Source: Paracamarosporium sp. OC-R06-R3 (taxonomy: Eukaryota; Ascomycota; Dothideomycetes; Pleosporales; Didymosphaeriaceae). Taken from it: DNA of 64,000 nt. Under the pieces are notes generated by a model. That model was not told the origin of the DNA, made no database searches, and saw only the letters and a list, made by a program, of their open reading frames with translations. Made by a program: the position numbers and the translations under genes. The stretch's first letter is position 1, and each line of letters opens with the position of its first letter. Location of the stretch: positions 34,408-98,407 of the forward strand of contig JACVRA010000457.1 of NCBI GenBank assembly GCA_019828545.1. Direction: 5' to 3'. Positions 1 to 11,838 of the stretch are shown in pieces.

Positions 1-1
1 A

Positions 2-2143
2 ATTGAGGCCAGCAGTGAAGAGATGGTCGATCTAGAAGCGGCGGCCATGCTGATGACCGACTTCCGCCAAAAGGCCATGGCAAGCCAGGAGCCAGAGATG
101 ACTACCGAAGCCTCCAGTGCCGTCATCTCGCCCACTGGCCCTCCGATGATGGAGCCTGCTGTTACCTACCCTACCCCAGGCTCTATGTCTCTGCCGCAGA
201 TGCCTTGGGGAGACTCCATGGTGCCCGAATCGAGGACACACGGCTCTCAAGATACACATCCTGCTTTCAACAGCGCCAGTGCTCTCAGCTCGCATCCCCA
301 TCAATTGCCGCCGCTGATGGAACGTCAGATGTCAAATTCTAGTCTTCCGCCCACGTTCCAGCCGATGAACAGCTCTGCTGCCGCCGCAGGCCTAGGGACG
401 CCGGGCGCTCTCTCGCCATATCCTGGTATGCTCGGCCCAGTGTCGCCCGTCGATTATCGCAGATCTCCCGGCCCAAGTCAAGCACTGATGGTTGCTCGAG
501 CTCCTCAGGTCGAGAACGATGAACAATGCGCGAAGATCGTGGAGAACATCAGGCAGTATGATAGTGAAAACGCTTTGTTGGAGACTTTCCACCTACCAAG
601 TCTAAACACTATCAACAGGTTGCTCAAGACGTACTTTGACCTCTTCCATCATCATCTGCCGTTCTTGCACCCTGCCACATTCCGGCCAACTGAAGTTTCA
701 GCCCCGCTGCTCCTCGCGGTTCTCTCAATTGGCGCATTGTACATCTTTGATCAAGATCAGGCGTACATGCTCCATATTGGCTCCAAAGTTCTTGTCAACC
801 AGTTTTTGCAGAACAAGGAGAATTTCAGTTCTCGCAAATGCCCATTGTGGACGATGCAGAGCACTCTGCTGAACATGATCTTCGCAAGCTGGAGCGGTGA
901 TCCAAAGGGTCTTGAGTGGGCATGCTCTATCAAGAGCCTTCTGGCTAATATGGTTGCCGGAAACCGTTACGAGCTTAAGCTTCGCTCGGAAGCCCGGGAA
1001 AATGCACAGCCAAATCATGAGGAATGGATCGTCGACGAGCAGTGTCGGCGGACGTACTACGCCGTGTACATCTTTTTCGGTCTCATGACCTTGACCTACA
1101 ATCACACACCTGCTATGGGCTTCAACGAATTCGATACTCTAGAGCTCCCATCTTCTGAGTCTCTATGGACCATGGAGGTATCCGACGAGGAATCTTGGCG
1201 TGAGAGTGTTCTGGCAGCCAAGATCATCACCTTCCGCCAGGCCCACGACAACCTATTTCAAGGAGAACCAGCCCAGTACAGCGCTTTCGCGACCCGCGTC
1301 ATGATCAATGCGTTGTTCTTAGAAGTATGGTACCACAAGCGTAGTCCTGAAGCTTTGCAGGATGTTGTGACCGAGTACAAGTTGAGGCTTGCATTGGAGA
1401 CCTGGGAGAAGTCTCTCGAACTCTGTGAACCCGAGACTGTTGTCGTCCAGCTGAGTGCGCCACATAAAGGCCACCCACTCATCTTTAACGCTATGGCTAT
1501 GTACAGGAACACCCGGACAAGGCTTGTGGTAGATCTGAAGTCTGTACAGGAAGCCCTTCGCTACCATGATTCATACGAGGTTGCTGCAGCCATGACCAAT
1601 GCGCGGGACAAGGTTCAGCGATCGGAAGAAATGATCAAGGTCATTCAAGAATGCTTTGACTGCATCGAAGTCGCAGCTGTTCAAGGCATTCGGTGGGTTG
1701 CACGTACTTCAGCCACTAATTGGAGCATCGAACATCCTCTCACCGGTATGGATCTCATGGTCATTCTCACGCTCTGGTTGTACCGCTTGGAACACGACGA
1801 GGAGCCCGCAACCGAAGAAGAACTAGCGATGTACAACAAACTCCAGAACCTGTTTGATGATGACTCTGTGGATGTCTATGGCGCCAAGCTAAGCTCTACC
1901 GTAGCTCGCCTTTGGGGGAGCATGATCGACGAAGTGGTTGTCTGGGGGTAAGTGCTCCACCTGATTCGCATTGAACCAAAGCTAATTATTGCCAGCATCA
2001 CCAAGCTAATGGGAGAAGCCTTCAAACTCCACTCACAGGCTCTTGTGGGCTACGAAGACGCCATGTCTGAACGCTCAGGTTCCGCGACACCCTCAATGGC
2101 TGCTGGCGGTGTCCAGGTTCTGGAAATGCAAATGGCTTACTAG
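2..2143 (+). CDS. Fungal_trans-domain transcription factor, 5' end outside the window
   Basis: The frame is open from base 2, so the start and any DNA-binding domain lie upstream of the window. Exons are <2-1947 and 1996-2143; the 48-bp intron has GTAAGT, a CTAAT branch site and CAG, and joining restores a C-terminus ending in QMAY. About 690 residues are visible: a Pro/Ser/Met-rich low-complexity stretch of roughly 170 residues, then a fungal_trans-type regulatory domain with the motif HHHLPFLHPATF, followed by long helical segments. This middle-homology type usually accompanies C2H2 zinc fingers in filamentous fungi, less often Zn2Cys6; which one applies cannot be seen here. It is inferred to be a nuclear RNA polymerase II regulator. 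The target pathway is unknown. Confidence 0.8.
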
Positions 2144-3091
2144 GCCCGCCAGCGCCCTTATGACTTTTACGATCTTCTATTCTTGTCTCCACTTTATATT
2201 AGACTGTTTGCACATCCCCACCCCTATCATCTCTTAAAGGTTTGGAGCATGGCCTGGAGTTCGGTGTGCTGTCTTCATCTTCGCTGCATGTTGGTGCGGT
2301 GAGTTTTCCTTCTATTTCTGTTGATGGTTTTTTCTTTTTGGATTTCAAGAACGGGTTCAATATGGCGCATGGGGCGGTCTTGGTCCAAATGTAGACGCAG
2401 CTGGGCTCAGGCTTTGCTCTTTTGGGTCATGGGGTCACACTACTAATACCTTTCCTACTTCTACATACCCTCTCTTTGTTTTGGAAATTGCTGTTGGTGG
2501 CTGGCCCCATGCTGCGCTTCTCATTCGTCACGGTTGTGCTGTGACACTCCCGTTAATGTTTTGTTTTGCTGTTCTTCTTTTCTACCATGTTTCCTCATTT
2601 CCTTCGGTCTATTTCCTTATCGCATATACCACTAGCGCTTGATCCATTTGTCTTCGCGGTGGAGCAGAGTTGGATGAAGGCGGGGCAATGGGAAGTAGAG
2701 TATATCCAGGCGTGCTGCAGGCTCTAAATAGTTATGTATAATAGGAAGCATTTGGTGAATTGCTCTGGCATCTGCTTGCCATTCGTGAACTGATGAAGAT
2801 TCGAGCGACGCAATGTGTGTGGAGACAGCTTCGAGAAGTGGCTGCCAAGATATCGAGAATGCCAAGGCGCTAAAACGAGTGCAGCTTCGAAATTTCGAAA
2901 AAAAAGCTCCCAGTCGTGCGCAGCTCCACCGCCAACCAATACCAAAAGCACGCGTCCGCTCGCAAACACCCTCAGATTCAGTCGCTTCTCTATAGGAAGC
3001 TACTACCGAGTCTTCAATTGCGACTCGATATCCGGGTTTTTCCATTGTACCGCATCTTAACCGCCAAAAAGCCGCTGCACGGGCACTCACG
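2144..3091. other. Intergenic region, no gene seen
   Basis: This 948-bp stretch holds the 3' flank of the regulator and the promoter of NHP2. It is pyrimidine-rich on the plus strand around 2300-2620. Reading frames here are shadows or lack plausible starts and composition. Confidence 0.6.
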
Positions 3092-3833
3092 ATGGGCAAA
3101 GAAGAGAAGAGGGTGAAGGACAAGAAGGAGAAGAAGGAGAAAAAGGAGAAGCGCTCCGAGGTGGACGGCATCAAGAAGTCGAAGAAGGAGAAGAAGTCCA
3201 AGCTCAACGGCGATGTCGCAGACGCACTAGAGAAGGAGCTTGAGAAAGAGCCCGAGGAGAGCATGGTGATGATTGTTGACGAAGTTGGCGATGCTGCGCC
3301 TAGGGATATTCCCGCAAGCGCGTTAGTTCCCATCGCGGAGCCGCTCTGCGAGGACACGAAGGAGGTGAAGAAGGTGCTCAAGACGGTCAAGAAATGTAAG
3401 CTCCCTTTGCTGAATTACGGTTGAGGCTCAAATATTAAGTATTGTTCTAGCGGCCAAGTCGAAGACCCTGCGCCGTGGCGTCAAGGAAGTCGTCAAGTTC
3501 CTCCGCAAGTCATCCTCCAATGCACCACCCTCGTCCGACATTTCCAACCCTTCCGCCATCGTTGTCATCGCTGCCGACATCTCCCCCATGGACGTCATCT
3601 CCCACATTCCCGTTCTCTGCGAAGACCACAACGTGCCCTACCTCTTCGTCAAGAGCCGTGCAGAACTCGGTGAGGCGAGCGCCACGAAGAGGCCTACCAG
3701 TGTTGTGCTCGTAGGCAGGGAGAGAGTGAGCAAGAAGAAGGATATCAGCGACGAGGACAAGGCTGAATGGGACGACGCATACGGTACGCTGAGGGATATC
3801 GTGATCAAGGCGAGCAAGACGGTGAGGAAATAG
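3092..3833 (+). CDS. NHP2: H/ACA ribonucleoprotein complex subunit Nhp2 (L7Ae family)
   Basis: Exons are 3092-3395 and 3451-3833, giving 228 residues; the 55-bp intron runs GTAAGC to TAG. Residues 1-35 are strongly basic (KKEKKEKKEKR), a nucleolar-type tail that makes the protein longer than yeast Nhp2 (about 156 residues). The second half is an L7Ae/L30e/S12e RNA-binding domain: SAIVVIAADISPMDVISHIPVLCED, then VPYLFVKSRAELG and a conserved CxxE-type helix region. Nhp2 binds the kink-turn of H/ACA guide RNAs with Cbf5, Nop10 and Gar1 and is needed for pseudouridylation of rRNA. These roles are family knowledge. The single gene is intact and flanked by ordinary sequence. Confidence 0.9.
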
Positions 3834-4804
3834 GGTACAAGCATTATTCTTGTATATCTTCAGGGTGATCCGTTCTGTGAAATGATGGTGGGCGTTTGGC
3901 GTTTCATCGGCCCAAGGGCTTTTCGGGTACGAAACCTGGTTTTCTCGACGGCATAGTACGAAGGCTCGAATCTAGCATGCGACCCGTGTCAGTCGACGAA
4001 GTGTTGTGGCAGTAAGAATTGTGTGGACATTTAAGAGCACATGAAAATAGCAATACTTCAAAACCCTGTCACCGGAACTGTGAATTCATTTCATCCCTGC
4101 TCAGACTAATTCTCTTATTATCTTATGATATCTTCACAGGTCATATGCTTATCTATATAAACAAAGCTACGAGCTGTTGCGACCAGACTCATACTAGTCC
4201 TCCGGAAGGTCTACAACCTTGATAATGCGTTTCTGGATCTATTTCTGCATCACGTAGCCTAGGTTAGTCCGCTATGTAAAAGACAACCACAGCAAATATA
4301 TACAATAAGTTTTGCTGCCCAAGGTACGAGAACGCTTATGCACACAGAAAATTCTGAGGACACATTCTCATCTAGCAAATAGACTGAGCGCATGGAACCG
4401 ACAAAGCATTCCAAGCGAATTGAAATCTCCGCTCAGTGTTGACATCAGTGGAGCGCGCAGGACATAGCTTCATTGTTTAAACGATTCACTTCTGTCGAGC
4501 ACAGCAACTATGCAGCAAGCGGAGTGAAGCTTGGGTAGAGTCAATGTACAGCTGCAAGGAGCGCGATGGGTATACGTTGTGCTTTAGATGGAAAAGTGAA
4601 ATGACTTTGGCGAATTGCCCTCTTTCCAACAGATAACACGGTACCATGCACAATTTTCACACACGAAAAATTCGAGTTTGAGGGCCACGGCAAATTCAAT
4701 TGCATCGCTCTATATACCCTCTTATGATACCATCGCCCATACCCATTTTGAAGCAATAGACTCCATGCACATGCAGATCATATCGCGTATCAAAGTCGTG
4801 GTAT
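3834..4804. other. Intergenic region between convergent genes
   Basis: NHP2 and RPL22 converge here. The 971 bp hold both 3' flanks. I see no further coding signal, tRNA or repeat. Confidence 0.55.
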
Positions 4805-5328
4805 TTAGTCCTCGTCCTCGTCGGCCTCGTCGTTGACGACGTTGAAGAAGCGGAGCTCGTAGACACCCTTGGAGGTGGAAACGACGCGGAGCCAGTCACG
4901 GAGCTGCTGCTTCTTGAGGAACTTCTTGGTGCTACAGCTGCATTAGTACAAGGCAGGCTTGAACGGGGAAATTGGTATACGTACAGGTACTTCAAGTAGC
5001 GGCCGGAGAACTCCTGGTGGGCAATGACCTCGATCTTGCCGTCACCCTGCTGGGAGATCTGGATGGTCTCGCCAAGGTTGCCGGTGCGGCCCTCAACCTT
5101 GATGCGGTCGTGAAGGAACTTCTCGAAGGCCTGGATGTCGAAGATCTTGTCGTTGACGGGCTGCGAGCAGTTGATGATGAACTTCTTGGTGATCTTCTGG
5201 CCCTTCTTCGCGGCGGCACCGCCGGTTGCGCGCTTCTACATTGTGTACTTTAGCCTACTGTTCTGTGCAAGGGAGCGCTGCGCTCAACCAAGCGGACAGC
5301 AAAGCGGTGTACGTACTGTTGCTGGCAT
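4805..5328 (-). CDS. RPL22: 60S ribosomal protein L22 (eL22)
   Basis: Exons on the minus strand are 5328-5317 (only MPAT), 5235-4985 and 4931-4805, giving 129 residues, the usual eL22 size. The introns are 81 bp (GTACGT...TAG) and 53 bp (GTACGT, CTAAT branch, TAG). Recognisable segments are [49 protein letters not shown] and LRDWLRVV, ending in an acidic tail (NDEADEDED). The tiny first exon carrying only the first few codons is typical of fungal ribosomal protein genes. The protein belongs to the large ribosomal subunit in the cytosol. Confidence 0.94.
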
Positions 5329-5507
5329 TGTGAATGAGAGGATGGGTAATACGCAAAGAAGTGGTTATCCTGCGCTGGGCGTGTAGTGTAAACTTTTAGG
5401 TCGTCGAAAAGTTCGCGGTCGCTTAGCTTTGTGGGCGATTATGTAATTTCACGCCAAGATTTGGTGCGCTTTGGTTGGCTGGCAATCAACAGGTACAGAT
5501 GAATTCT

Positions 5508-5583
5508 ACGAAACTCATTGACTGTTCAGTCACAGCGCTGAGGACACTTAGGCTGAATAGTCAGCGAAAATGATGTTCTTCGT
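5508..5583. repeat. Palindromic (hairpin-forming) repeat, copy 1
   Basis: The ends read ACGAA...TTCGT. The inner arms TGACTGTTCAG and CTGAATAGTCA pair at 10 of 11 positions around a loop of roughly 20 nt. The core 5517-5573 aligns without gaps to 7597-7653 with about 11 differences in 57 bases, mostly transitions. The outer arms are more degenerate than in copy 2. It resembles a MITE-like or foldback element; no target-site duplication could be fixed. Confidence 0.6.
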
Positions 5584-6515
5584 ACAACCGGGAAGATAGA
5601 AACCTGTTAACCGACCGCCTCCCTTACTTCGTCTGCGTTGGCACTCCGTGTTTTGGAGTGATGTCCCGCATATAATCCAATCAGAAGGTTCAATGTTAGC
5701 GTCGGGACCGCTTCGTCATCTCTTGTAGACGAACAAAGGGAGCGAAGTAGGAAGTTCAATGAAAGTGACCACACCGTCTTTATTAGATGTCACCCGTTCT
5801 TTCGTTCACTCGTGATTGACCGATGTAAATCGGGCCTCGAGGATATCACCTGCTCTGTCATGCTGCTATTTGTGTTCGATGCGTCGGTTTACGTGTGCAT
5901 AGACCCCTGCATCGAGCAAACGAATGAATTGCTGACACCATCTAACCAGCTAGAAGGACCACTGTCAGCTAGGGAATCACGCATGAAAAATCGCTGGAGA
6001 AGTGAACGCAAAAACCATGGATCTATGTAGCTCCGAGCCACTAAGGTCATCTCTTGATGTAATAAATAGCCCACAGCAAGACAGTCGGCTGCTTTGAGAA
6101 GATGGCGACTCCGAGTCATATCAAGACCTATTTACTACATGTTGGCCGTTTTTCGGTAGGCTTGTCTTCAAGGTCCCGACGGGAGTCCATGCTCAGCCTC
6201 CTGCAGCACGGTTAAGCGCCACTCCAGCCCACTTCGACAACGGCTATTGTTCATTCCGTGACGCCCCAACAATAAAATTAGAAGCGAACGAATAGAAACT
6301 CGGATTATGCCAGCTAATTTCCTTTCGTCTTGCGTCTTCCTAAAGGAGGAGAGCTGTGGCTTATGTACCTATTCCCGCACTACGTCCAAGCCGGATTTAG
6401 CAATTCCCGTGGGGCGCAAACGTTTTCTTTCAACAACACCGAAATATCTTTGCTTATGAATGGTTTCGGATGGCGCACGATGCTCCTTACTTTTTGAAAG
6501 GTGATTTGATAGCAA

Positions 6516-6522
6516 TATATAA
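6516..6522 (+). promoter_or_regulatory. TATA-like box of the cupredoxin gene
   Basis: TATATAA lies about 117 bp upstream of the start codon at 6639, followed by a pyrimidine-rich leader (6570-6630) typical of fungal transcription start regions. Assignment is by position only. Confidence 0.45.
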
Positions 6523-6638
6523 GAGGCTTCGACTTCCTTTGGGACGACCCCAGGCCAGATTCGTCTTTAGATCCTTACTTCCATCTTCCGGAATCGTTTC
6601 TTTACTTTTTGCCCTTTTCTTTGGTACATTCTTCAAAG

Positions 6639-7383
6639 ATGGTTTCCACCTCGTTTGTTGCCGCTGCGCTGGGTGCTCTCCCTATGGTGTTTGCAAACTA
6701 CCCCATTGCCAACGGAACTGCGACCTCAATTGCCTATCCGACCGGTACAGGCAGCGCTACCCCTTCTACTCAAACTGTATCAGTTGGTAAAGATGGCCTC
6801 GTATTCACGCCCGACACCATCCACGCGAAAACCGGCGACGAGATCGTCTTTGAGTTCTACCCGAAGAACCATGCAGTCGTCCAGGCCGACTTCAACAACC
6901 CTTGTAACCCTAGTGCAGATGGCCAGGGTATCTTTTCTGGCTTCATCCCCAGCGCAGCTGGTCGTGCTGTCAGTATTCATCTTCATACTTACATGTTGGA
7001 AAAGACAAACAGCTAACAGTTGTGTAAAGAACAAGACATTCACCATCAAAGTTGAAGACCAAAAGCCGATCTGGCTCTACTGCCCCCAGAACAACCCGAG
7101 ACCACATTGCGCTTCTGGAATGGTGGCCGTGATCAACCCACCTCAGAATTCACCCAACACTCTCGACGCGTTCAGGTCGGCTGCGGCACAGACGGGCAAT
7201 GCCACTGCGCCATCCACCGGTCCTTCTGGGGGTCAAATCACAACTCCTGGAGCTCCCAGTGCACCAGGCGATGCGCCGGCTCCGAGCGGTACTTCACCTA
7301 TTGAGTCCCCTGGTGCTGGATCGTCACTTACTGTTAACGGAGTTCTGGGAATGGCGGCCTTGCTTGCTGGTCTAGTGTTGTAG
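6639..7383 (+). CDS. Secreted cupredoxin-like, Ser/Pro-rich protein, probably GPI-anchored
   Basis: Exons are 6639-6968 and 7030-7383, giving 227 residues; the 61-bp intron runs GTCAGT to AAG with branch site GCTAAC. The ATG at 6639 is chosen because it begins a signal peptide (MVSTSFVAAALGALPMVFA). The fold signature follows fungal extracellular cupredoxins: SVGKDGLVFTPDTIHAKTGDEIVFEF, then NHAVVQADF...PCNP, FTIKVEDQKPIWLYC and HCASGMVAVINPP. His, Cys, His and Met in these motifs are candidate copper ligands. The tail is Ser/Thr/Pro/Gly-rich and ends in a hydrophobic segment (MAALLAGLVL), which fits a GPI-anchor signal. It is expected at the cell wall or surface. The function of this family is largely unknown. 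Confidence 0.85.
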
Positions 7384-7581
7384 ATAATTGGTCCTCTTCC
7401 TACTGGCAATGGATGCCCCTTAAGTAATCATGGAGTCGGAGTCGGGCTTGGGTTTGATTGTGCTTGAACAGGCTTGATGGTCTGTACACTAGTTAATTGT
7501 CTTGAACTACGTAACCTTGTATGATACTCGTCGGATCATGTCTGAATTGTTCAATGCTTTTGTGACCCATATGAACTTACG

Positions 7582-7660
7582 AAGGAGCTCGTTTTTATTG
7601 ATTATTCGGTCACAGAGCCGAGGCCACTCAGGCCGTATAGTCAACGAAAACGAGCTCCTT
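7582..7660. repeat. Palindromic (hairpin-forming) repeat, copy 2
   Basis: Terminal inverted repeats of 28 bp (7582-7609 and 7633-7660) match at 24 of 28 positions, the outer 14 perfectly (AAGGAGCTCGTTTT). The central loop is 23 nt. The core shares about 80% identity with copy 1 at 5508-5583, and where the inner stem changes, both arms tend to change: TTCAG/CTGAA in copy 1 against TTCGG/CCGTA here. Confidence 0.7.
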
Positions 7661-8735
7661 ATGTCTATTTCTTGTCAGTCAGCCAACCGTGACAAAGCGT
7701 ATGAAAAAAAAGACGTTGAAACTCCTAAGCTTTACCGAGAGAAATGGAAAAAATTCTTGATGGAAAGTAAAAAGTGTTGGTAGACCGTCAGCTCGGGAAC
7801 CAGGAGCTGAGAAGAAACCATAATGTGGAGGCACACTAGCTTCCTCCATCTTAGCGTCATCTCATCCAATCTATTCCCATCGCGATTGTCGACCAACTTT
7901 CTCACGGGAATGATTCCTGATAAGCGACGAACGTATCGTACATCTTAGAGTTCTAGAGCCTTGGGAAAAAAACTTGAAAACATCTTTTTACGACCATTCA
8001 TAACCGATATCATAAACTGCGGCTGCTGTGTGCTGTTTTAAGAATATGCCGCCTGTAAGACTATCGACTGACATCTACAGTTGGATGCCTTTACTGCGCA
8101 AATTAAATTCATCCCACCTTGAGCGCTACGATATGCTCAGCCTCATTTGATCTGCACTGCGGCTCCCATCGCGATCAGCGGTCCTTTCCGTTTCAAGAGA
8201 AGTGTCTATCCGGTCAATATACCCGGATCTCTTCATTGCGGCTCCACAGCCCAACATTACAGAGCACGCTACCCAACTCCTATTTTCTGCCCCCTTCTTC
8301 TACATTCCACCGAGTCAAACCAGTATCCTGTTTCGTTGTCCAGATTGTTCTGCTTATCCACTGCAACCCACCCTCAAATATATAACTCTCCATCATTCGG
8401 TCATGCCGCATGATCTATATGAAGCTCATATTAAGCATCTGGGGTACAGCAAAGCTTAACCGCCCGGACCAAATCCGTTCGGCATGTTGATGACCGGTAG
8501 CCACTGGGGTTCGACCAACCATCACGCGCATCTTGTGGATCCCACGACCTCCTTAGGACTCGCCGGCCCGGGATCGCGATAGTTCTATACGACCTCTCAA
8601 TATCTGACCACTATCGCATCTATCTGTGGATGGCCACTAAATCGACTTCTGGGCTATTGCGAGCACATGATGAAGGATTGGGTGGCAATATGATATTGCT
8701 AGGAGACGGTTAGTCGATGTGTAGGGTGAGAGGAG

Positions 8736-8741
8736 TATAAA
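8736..8741 (+). promoter_or_regulatory. TATA box of the AA9 gene
   Basis: TATAAA stands 76 bp upstream of the ATG at 8812 in a stretch otherwise free of genes. The call is positional. Confidence 0.5.
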
Positions 8742-8811
8742 GGGTATGTGACCGCACACCGTCTTGGTTGTGCCGCCTCGTATCTCTAGTGTGCCCTACA
8801 TTTAAGTCAAG

Positions 8812-9755
8812 ATGTTGTTCTCTAGCGCTGTCACTGCTGTCGCTCTTCTCGCCGCCCAGGCTTCCGCCCACGGTGCTGTTACCAGCTACGTGATCGATGG
8901 CACAACCTATCCTGGGTACGAGGGCTTCGCTCCCGCCACCAGCCCCAAGACCATTCAACGACAATGGCCCGACTACAACCCCACTATGACCGTCACCGAC
9001 AAGAAGGTCATGTGCAATGGTGGCACCTCGGCAGACCTCAGTGCTCCAGTGAAGGCTGGAGGCAAAGTCAAGGCCGTCTGGAAACAGTGGACTCACGCTC
9101 AAGGACCCGTCATGGTCTGGATGTACAAGTGCGCTGGTGACTTCAAGTCGTGCGATGGATCAGGCAAGAAGTGGTTCAAGGTGGGACATGTCCTGGTTGG
9201 CGCCGCGCAGAAACATCGAGCGCTAACATGGAACAGATCGATGAGAAGGGAATGACCGCTCCACCTCTCTCTGGAACCGCGTGGGGCACTAACGACGTGT
9301 TGAAGAATCTCTATTGGGGTAAGTAATGTCAGGATACAAAGTGGGTGCTCGTGGTGGCGGTTGTCCGAAACTCGCAGACCTTCCACCTGTGTCTGAAGTT
9401 TTTAGACATCGACAGCCAGCTAAGACACCTACTTCCAAACAATCCTTTGATTTCTGAACATTAAACTGACTTTGCCTCCCCGCCTTTAGAATCGACCATC
9501 CCCAGCTCCCTTGCGCCCGGCAACTATCTCATCCGTCACGAGCTCCTTGCTCTCCACCAAGCCAACACACCTCAGTTCTACGCTGAGTGTGCTCAGCTCC
9601 AGGTTACTGGCAGCGGTTCCGGCCAGCCTAGCGGTGACTACCTCGCCACCATTCCCGGCTATGCGCCCCAGAGCGACCCTGGAATCACAGTTGACACATA
9701 CGGAAGCAAGGCCACGACTTACACTCCCCCTGGACCCAAGGTTTGGAGTGGTTAG
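8812..9755 (+). CDS. AA9 lytic polysaccharide monooxygenase (formerly GH61)
   Basis: Exons are 8812-9180, 9237-9318 and 9490-9755, giving 238 residues; introns are 56 and 171 bp. The signal peptide ends ...AAQASA, so the mature protein starts with His20 (HGAVTSYVIDG), the N-terminal half of the copper histidine brace. The second brace region is WTHAQGPVMVWMYKC. Further AA9 motifs are GNYLIRHELLALHQA and PQFYAECAQLQV, which supply the active-site His/Gln and axial Tyr. No carbohydrate-binding module follows; the protein ends at VWSG. The enzyme cleaves cellulose or related glucans oxidatively, outside the cell. Regiospecificity cannot be judged. The gene appears intact. Confidence 0.94.
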
Positions 9756-11013
9756 ACGGATAAAGAAGACTGGCTTCATCGCTTATCAACTTCTCAAGTG
9801 CATATATTCATTAGTGTGTTCCAACAACAGACTCTGTATCTCCAGATTTTGGGTTGCATTTTCTTTCATATAAGTCATATAGCGGACGAACCAATCTGAT
9901 AAGAGTTTGTGTCCTTCGAATTCCTAAATGAAGCATGACTTTATATGCAGTTCTGTGTGGGTATACTTAGGTGAAGTTTGTTTGAACATTAGCCCGCGAT
10001 AATTGTAGTCACGATTGACGTGCGCCGACGAAACTGCTGCTCTAGTCGAGGATATACTTTAATGTTAATGATGTAGCCCTTGCTGAGGCCTGTTCTTCAG
10101 AAGCGTAACAGGAGTAAGCACGCCCACTCAGTAATCGTTCGCAGGGCGGTGCAGGCAATTAACTCCGACCCCACTCAAACCTCCGGAGACAAACGCTAAC
10201 ACTTCCCGCAGTGAGTTATCGGTTGGTCAATTTCCGCGGTCGAAATTGGATGATGTATTCAAACGCATTGCTTCCTGCACCTCATCCTCTGCATCGCATT
10301 GCCTAGCAGATGGCGTCGTGAACAGCATATAGTGGAATCAGCAGGCAAACGTGTCCTCCATATACGCTGCTTCGTCCTTGAAGACGTCACCGATCAGGAT
10401 CATTAGGAGTAACGAGGGGCTGCAAAGGCCGTCTGCGAATGGCGCACGCGAGCGAGGGGCTTGAAGCTGAGGTGGGCATCCTGAAACATGGAGCTGTGCG
10501 ACAAGTCCGCTCATCCAACAGCCGAACACGACATAAGCCCGGCACTGGTATGCAGCAGCACTGCCTTAGACTTGCATCTTGCCCACCAACATTTTTTCCC
10601 CGGCCTCTTTCTTTCTCATATCTATTCTTCCTCTTGCCTGGACATAATCTCTCGTCTTCGCCGTTCTAAACCTGTTACGCGCCCACCGTGCCGCGCATGT
10701 ACTTTAGCCGCACTAGTACCGCCTGATCGCCCCCAAGTTGAAACACTACACGGAACCGCACCGCAGCGCATCGCGAATTTATTGTTGAAATAGCAGCTCC
10801 CAACGTCTATCCCCACACCGAGCGCTTAGATTCCACGGCGCAGCTACGGCGCAGCAGCGCTCGCAATTTTCCTTTCCCTTCACCAATCTTGTCTTATCAA
10901 TATATCTATCGAGCTGGGCTCGCCTCCTTTCGAGATGCACTCCTTCATTCTTGAGTTCTACGCCCTTGTGTTTTTAGCATATGTTTTCTTTTCCATCATC
11001 AAGGTCACAAAAG
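9756..11013. other. Intergenic region, no gene seen
   Basis: The 1.26 kb include the 3' flank of the AA9 gene and the promoter/leader of the secreted protein at 11014. The part from 10560 to 10930 is pyrimidine-rich, as expected upstream of a fungal start site. Confidence 0.5.
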
Positions 11014-11838
11014 ATGAAGCAAGGATCGTCGTCCCTCTTCGCGACCTGGAGCTTCCTCTCCCTGTACGCAGTAGCCGGTCTCTGCGCAGCCGAACCTCTT
11101 CTCCAGCACGGAGCAACATCAGCCGGCCTCGCTCGACATCAAGCTCAACCAGGGCCCCAAGTTCAATCGTCTCCAAACCAGCCTCAACCTCGAGCTCCAG
11201 CTCACGACGAAGCTCTTTCTCTCTCTGGCCCCGCAAGCCGAAGCCAACTTCCACAACCGGATCCGCAGCACCCAAGTCAAAGTCAAAGTCTCGCCCGACG
11301 TCGCTTCGCAGCATCGCGACGAGCAAATACAGGGATATGCACCTTCACGGCCTACCAAGCCCAAGTCTGCTCCCCGGGCTCCACTTCGGAGCTGGCCAAC
11401 TACCTGCAAATTAACACGCTCTACGAACCTGGTAGCCCAATTGCGGATCTAGACAACGTGCGTCACCAAAGGCCGATTGCCGAGTACAACAGCTACCAAC
11501 GCCTGCTCGCGGACAAGCCCTGGGATGTTGCGAGTTTGAAAGATGATGACCGCACCCTTACGATTACCGAGGGTGATGAAGGCGATCTTCGGTTCTCTTA
11601 TGGTTCAGGCGAATGGACTGAGAAGACGCGGGCGGAAGATGGTGGTGCAGGTTGGTGTGAGGAAGCAGAGTGGTATGAAGGTGACGAGGACTGGAGCTGT
11701 CCGCATGGGGACACAGCGGTACAGAGGGTGAGTCTAATCTGAACAACGATCGATCAACATGTCGCTAATCTGGAACAGAAGAGGACAATTCACTGTGGGT
11801 TCCCATGTGCAAGGATCGAGAGGATGGAGCTGAAGTGA
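11014..11838 (+). CDS. Secreted six-cysteine protein with a Kex2-type propeptide, effector-like
   Basis: Exons are 11014-11727 and 11779-11838, giving 257 residues; the 51-bp intron has GTGAGT, CTAAT and CAG. The ATG at 11014 begins a signal peptide ending ...AGLCAA. A Gln/Pro/Ser-rich, low-complexity region (about 27-103) carries basic sites (ARRR at 94-97, SRR at 101-103) that could be cut by Kex2. The remaining domain has six cysteines: GICT, QVCS, GWCEE, WSCPHG, IHCG and FPC. The last exon completes the motif RKRTIHCGFPC. I do not recognise a named family. Size, secretion and cysteine pattern fit a small secreted effector or cell-wall protein; function is not shown. Confidence 0.72.

Larger units (their letters stand above)
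5329..6638. other. Intergenic region with a palindromic element
   Basis: The 1.3-kb gap between the divergently transcribed RPL22 and cupredoxin genes contains the palindrome at 5508-5583 and a TATA motif at 6516. Nothing else convincing was seen. Confidence 0.55.
7384..8811. other. Intergenic region with palindromic element copy 2
   Basis: This 1.4-kb gap contains the palindrome at 7582-7660 and the promoter of the AA9 gene. Several short frames at 8119-8459 overlap each other and look non-coding. Confidence 0.5.
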
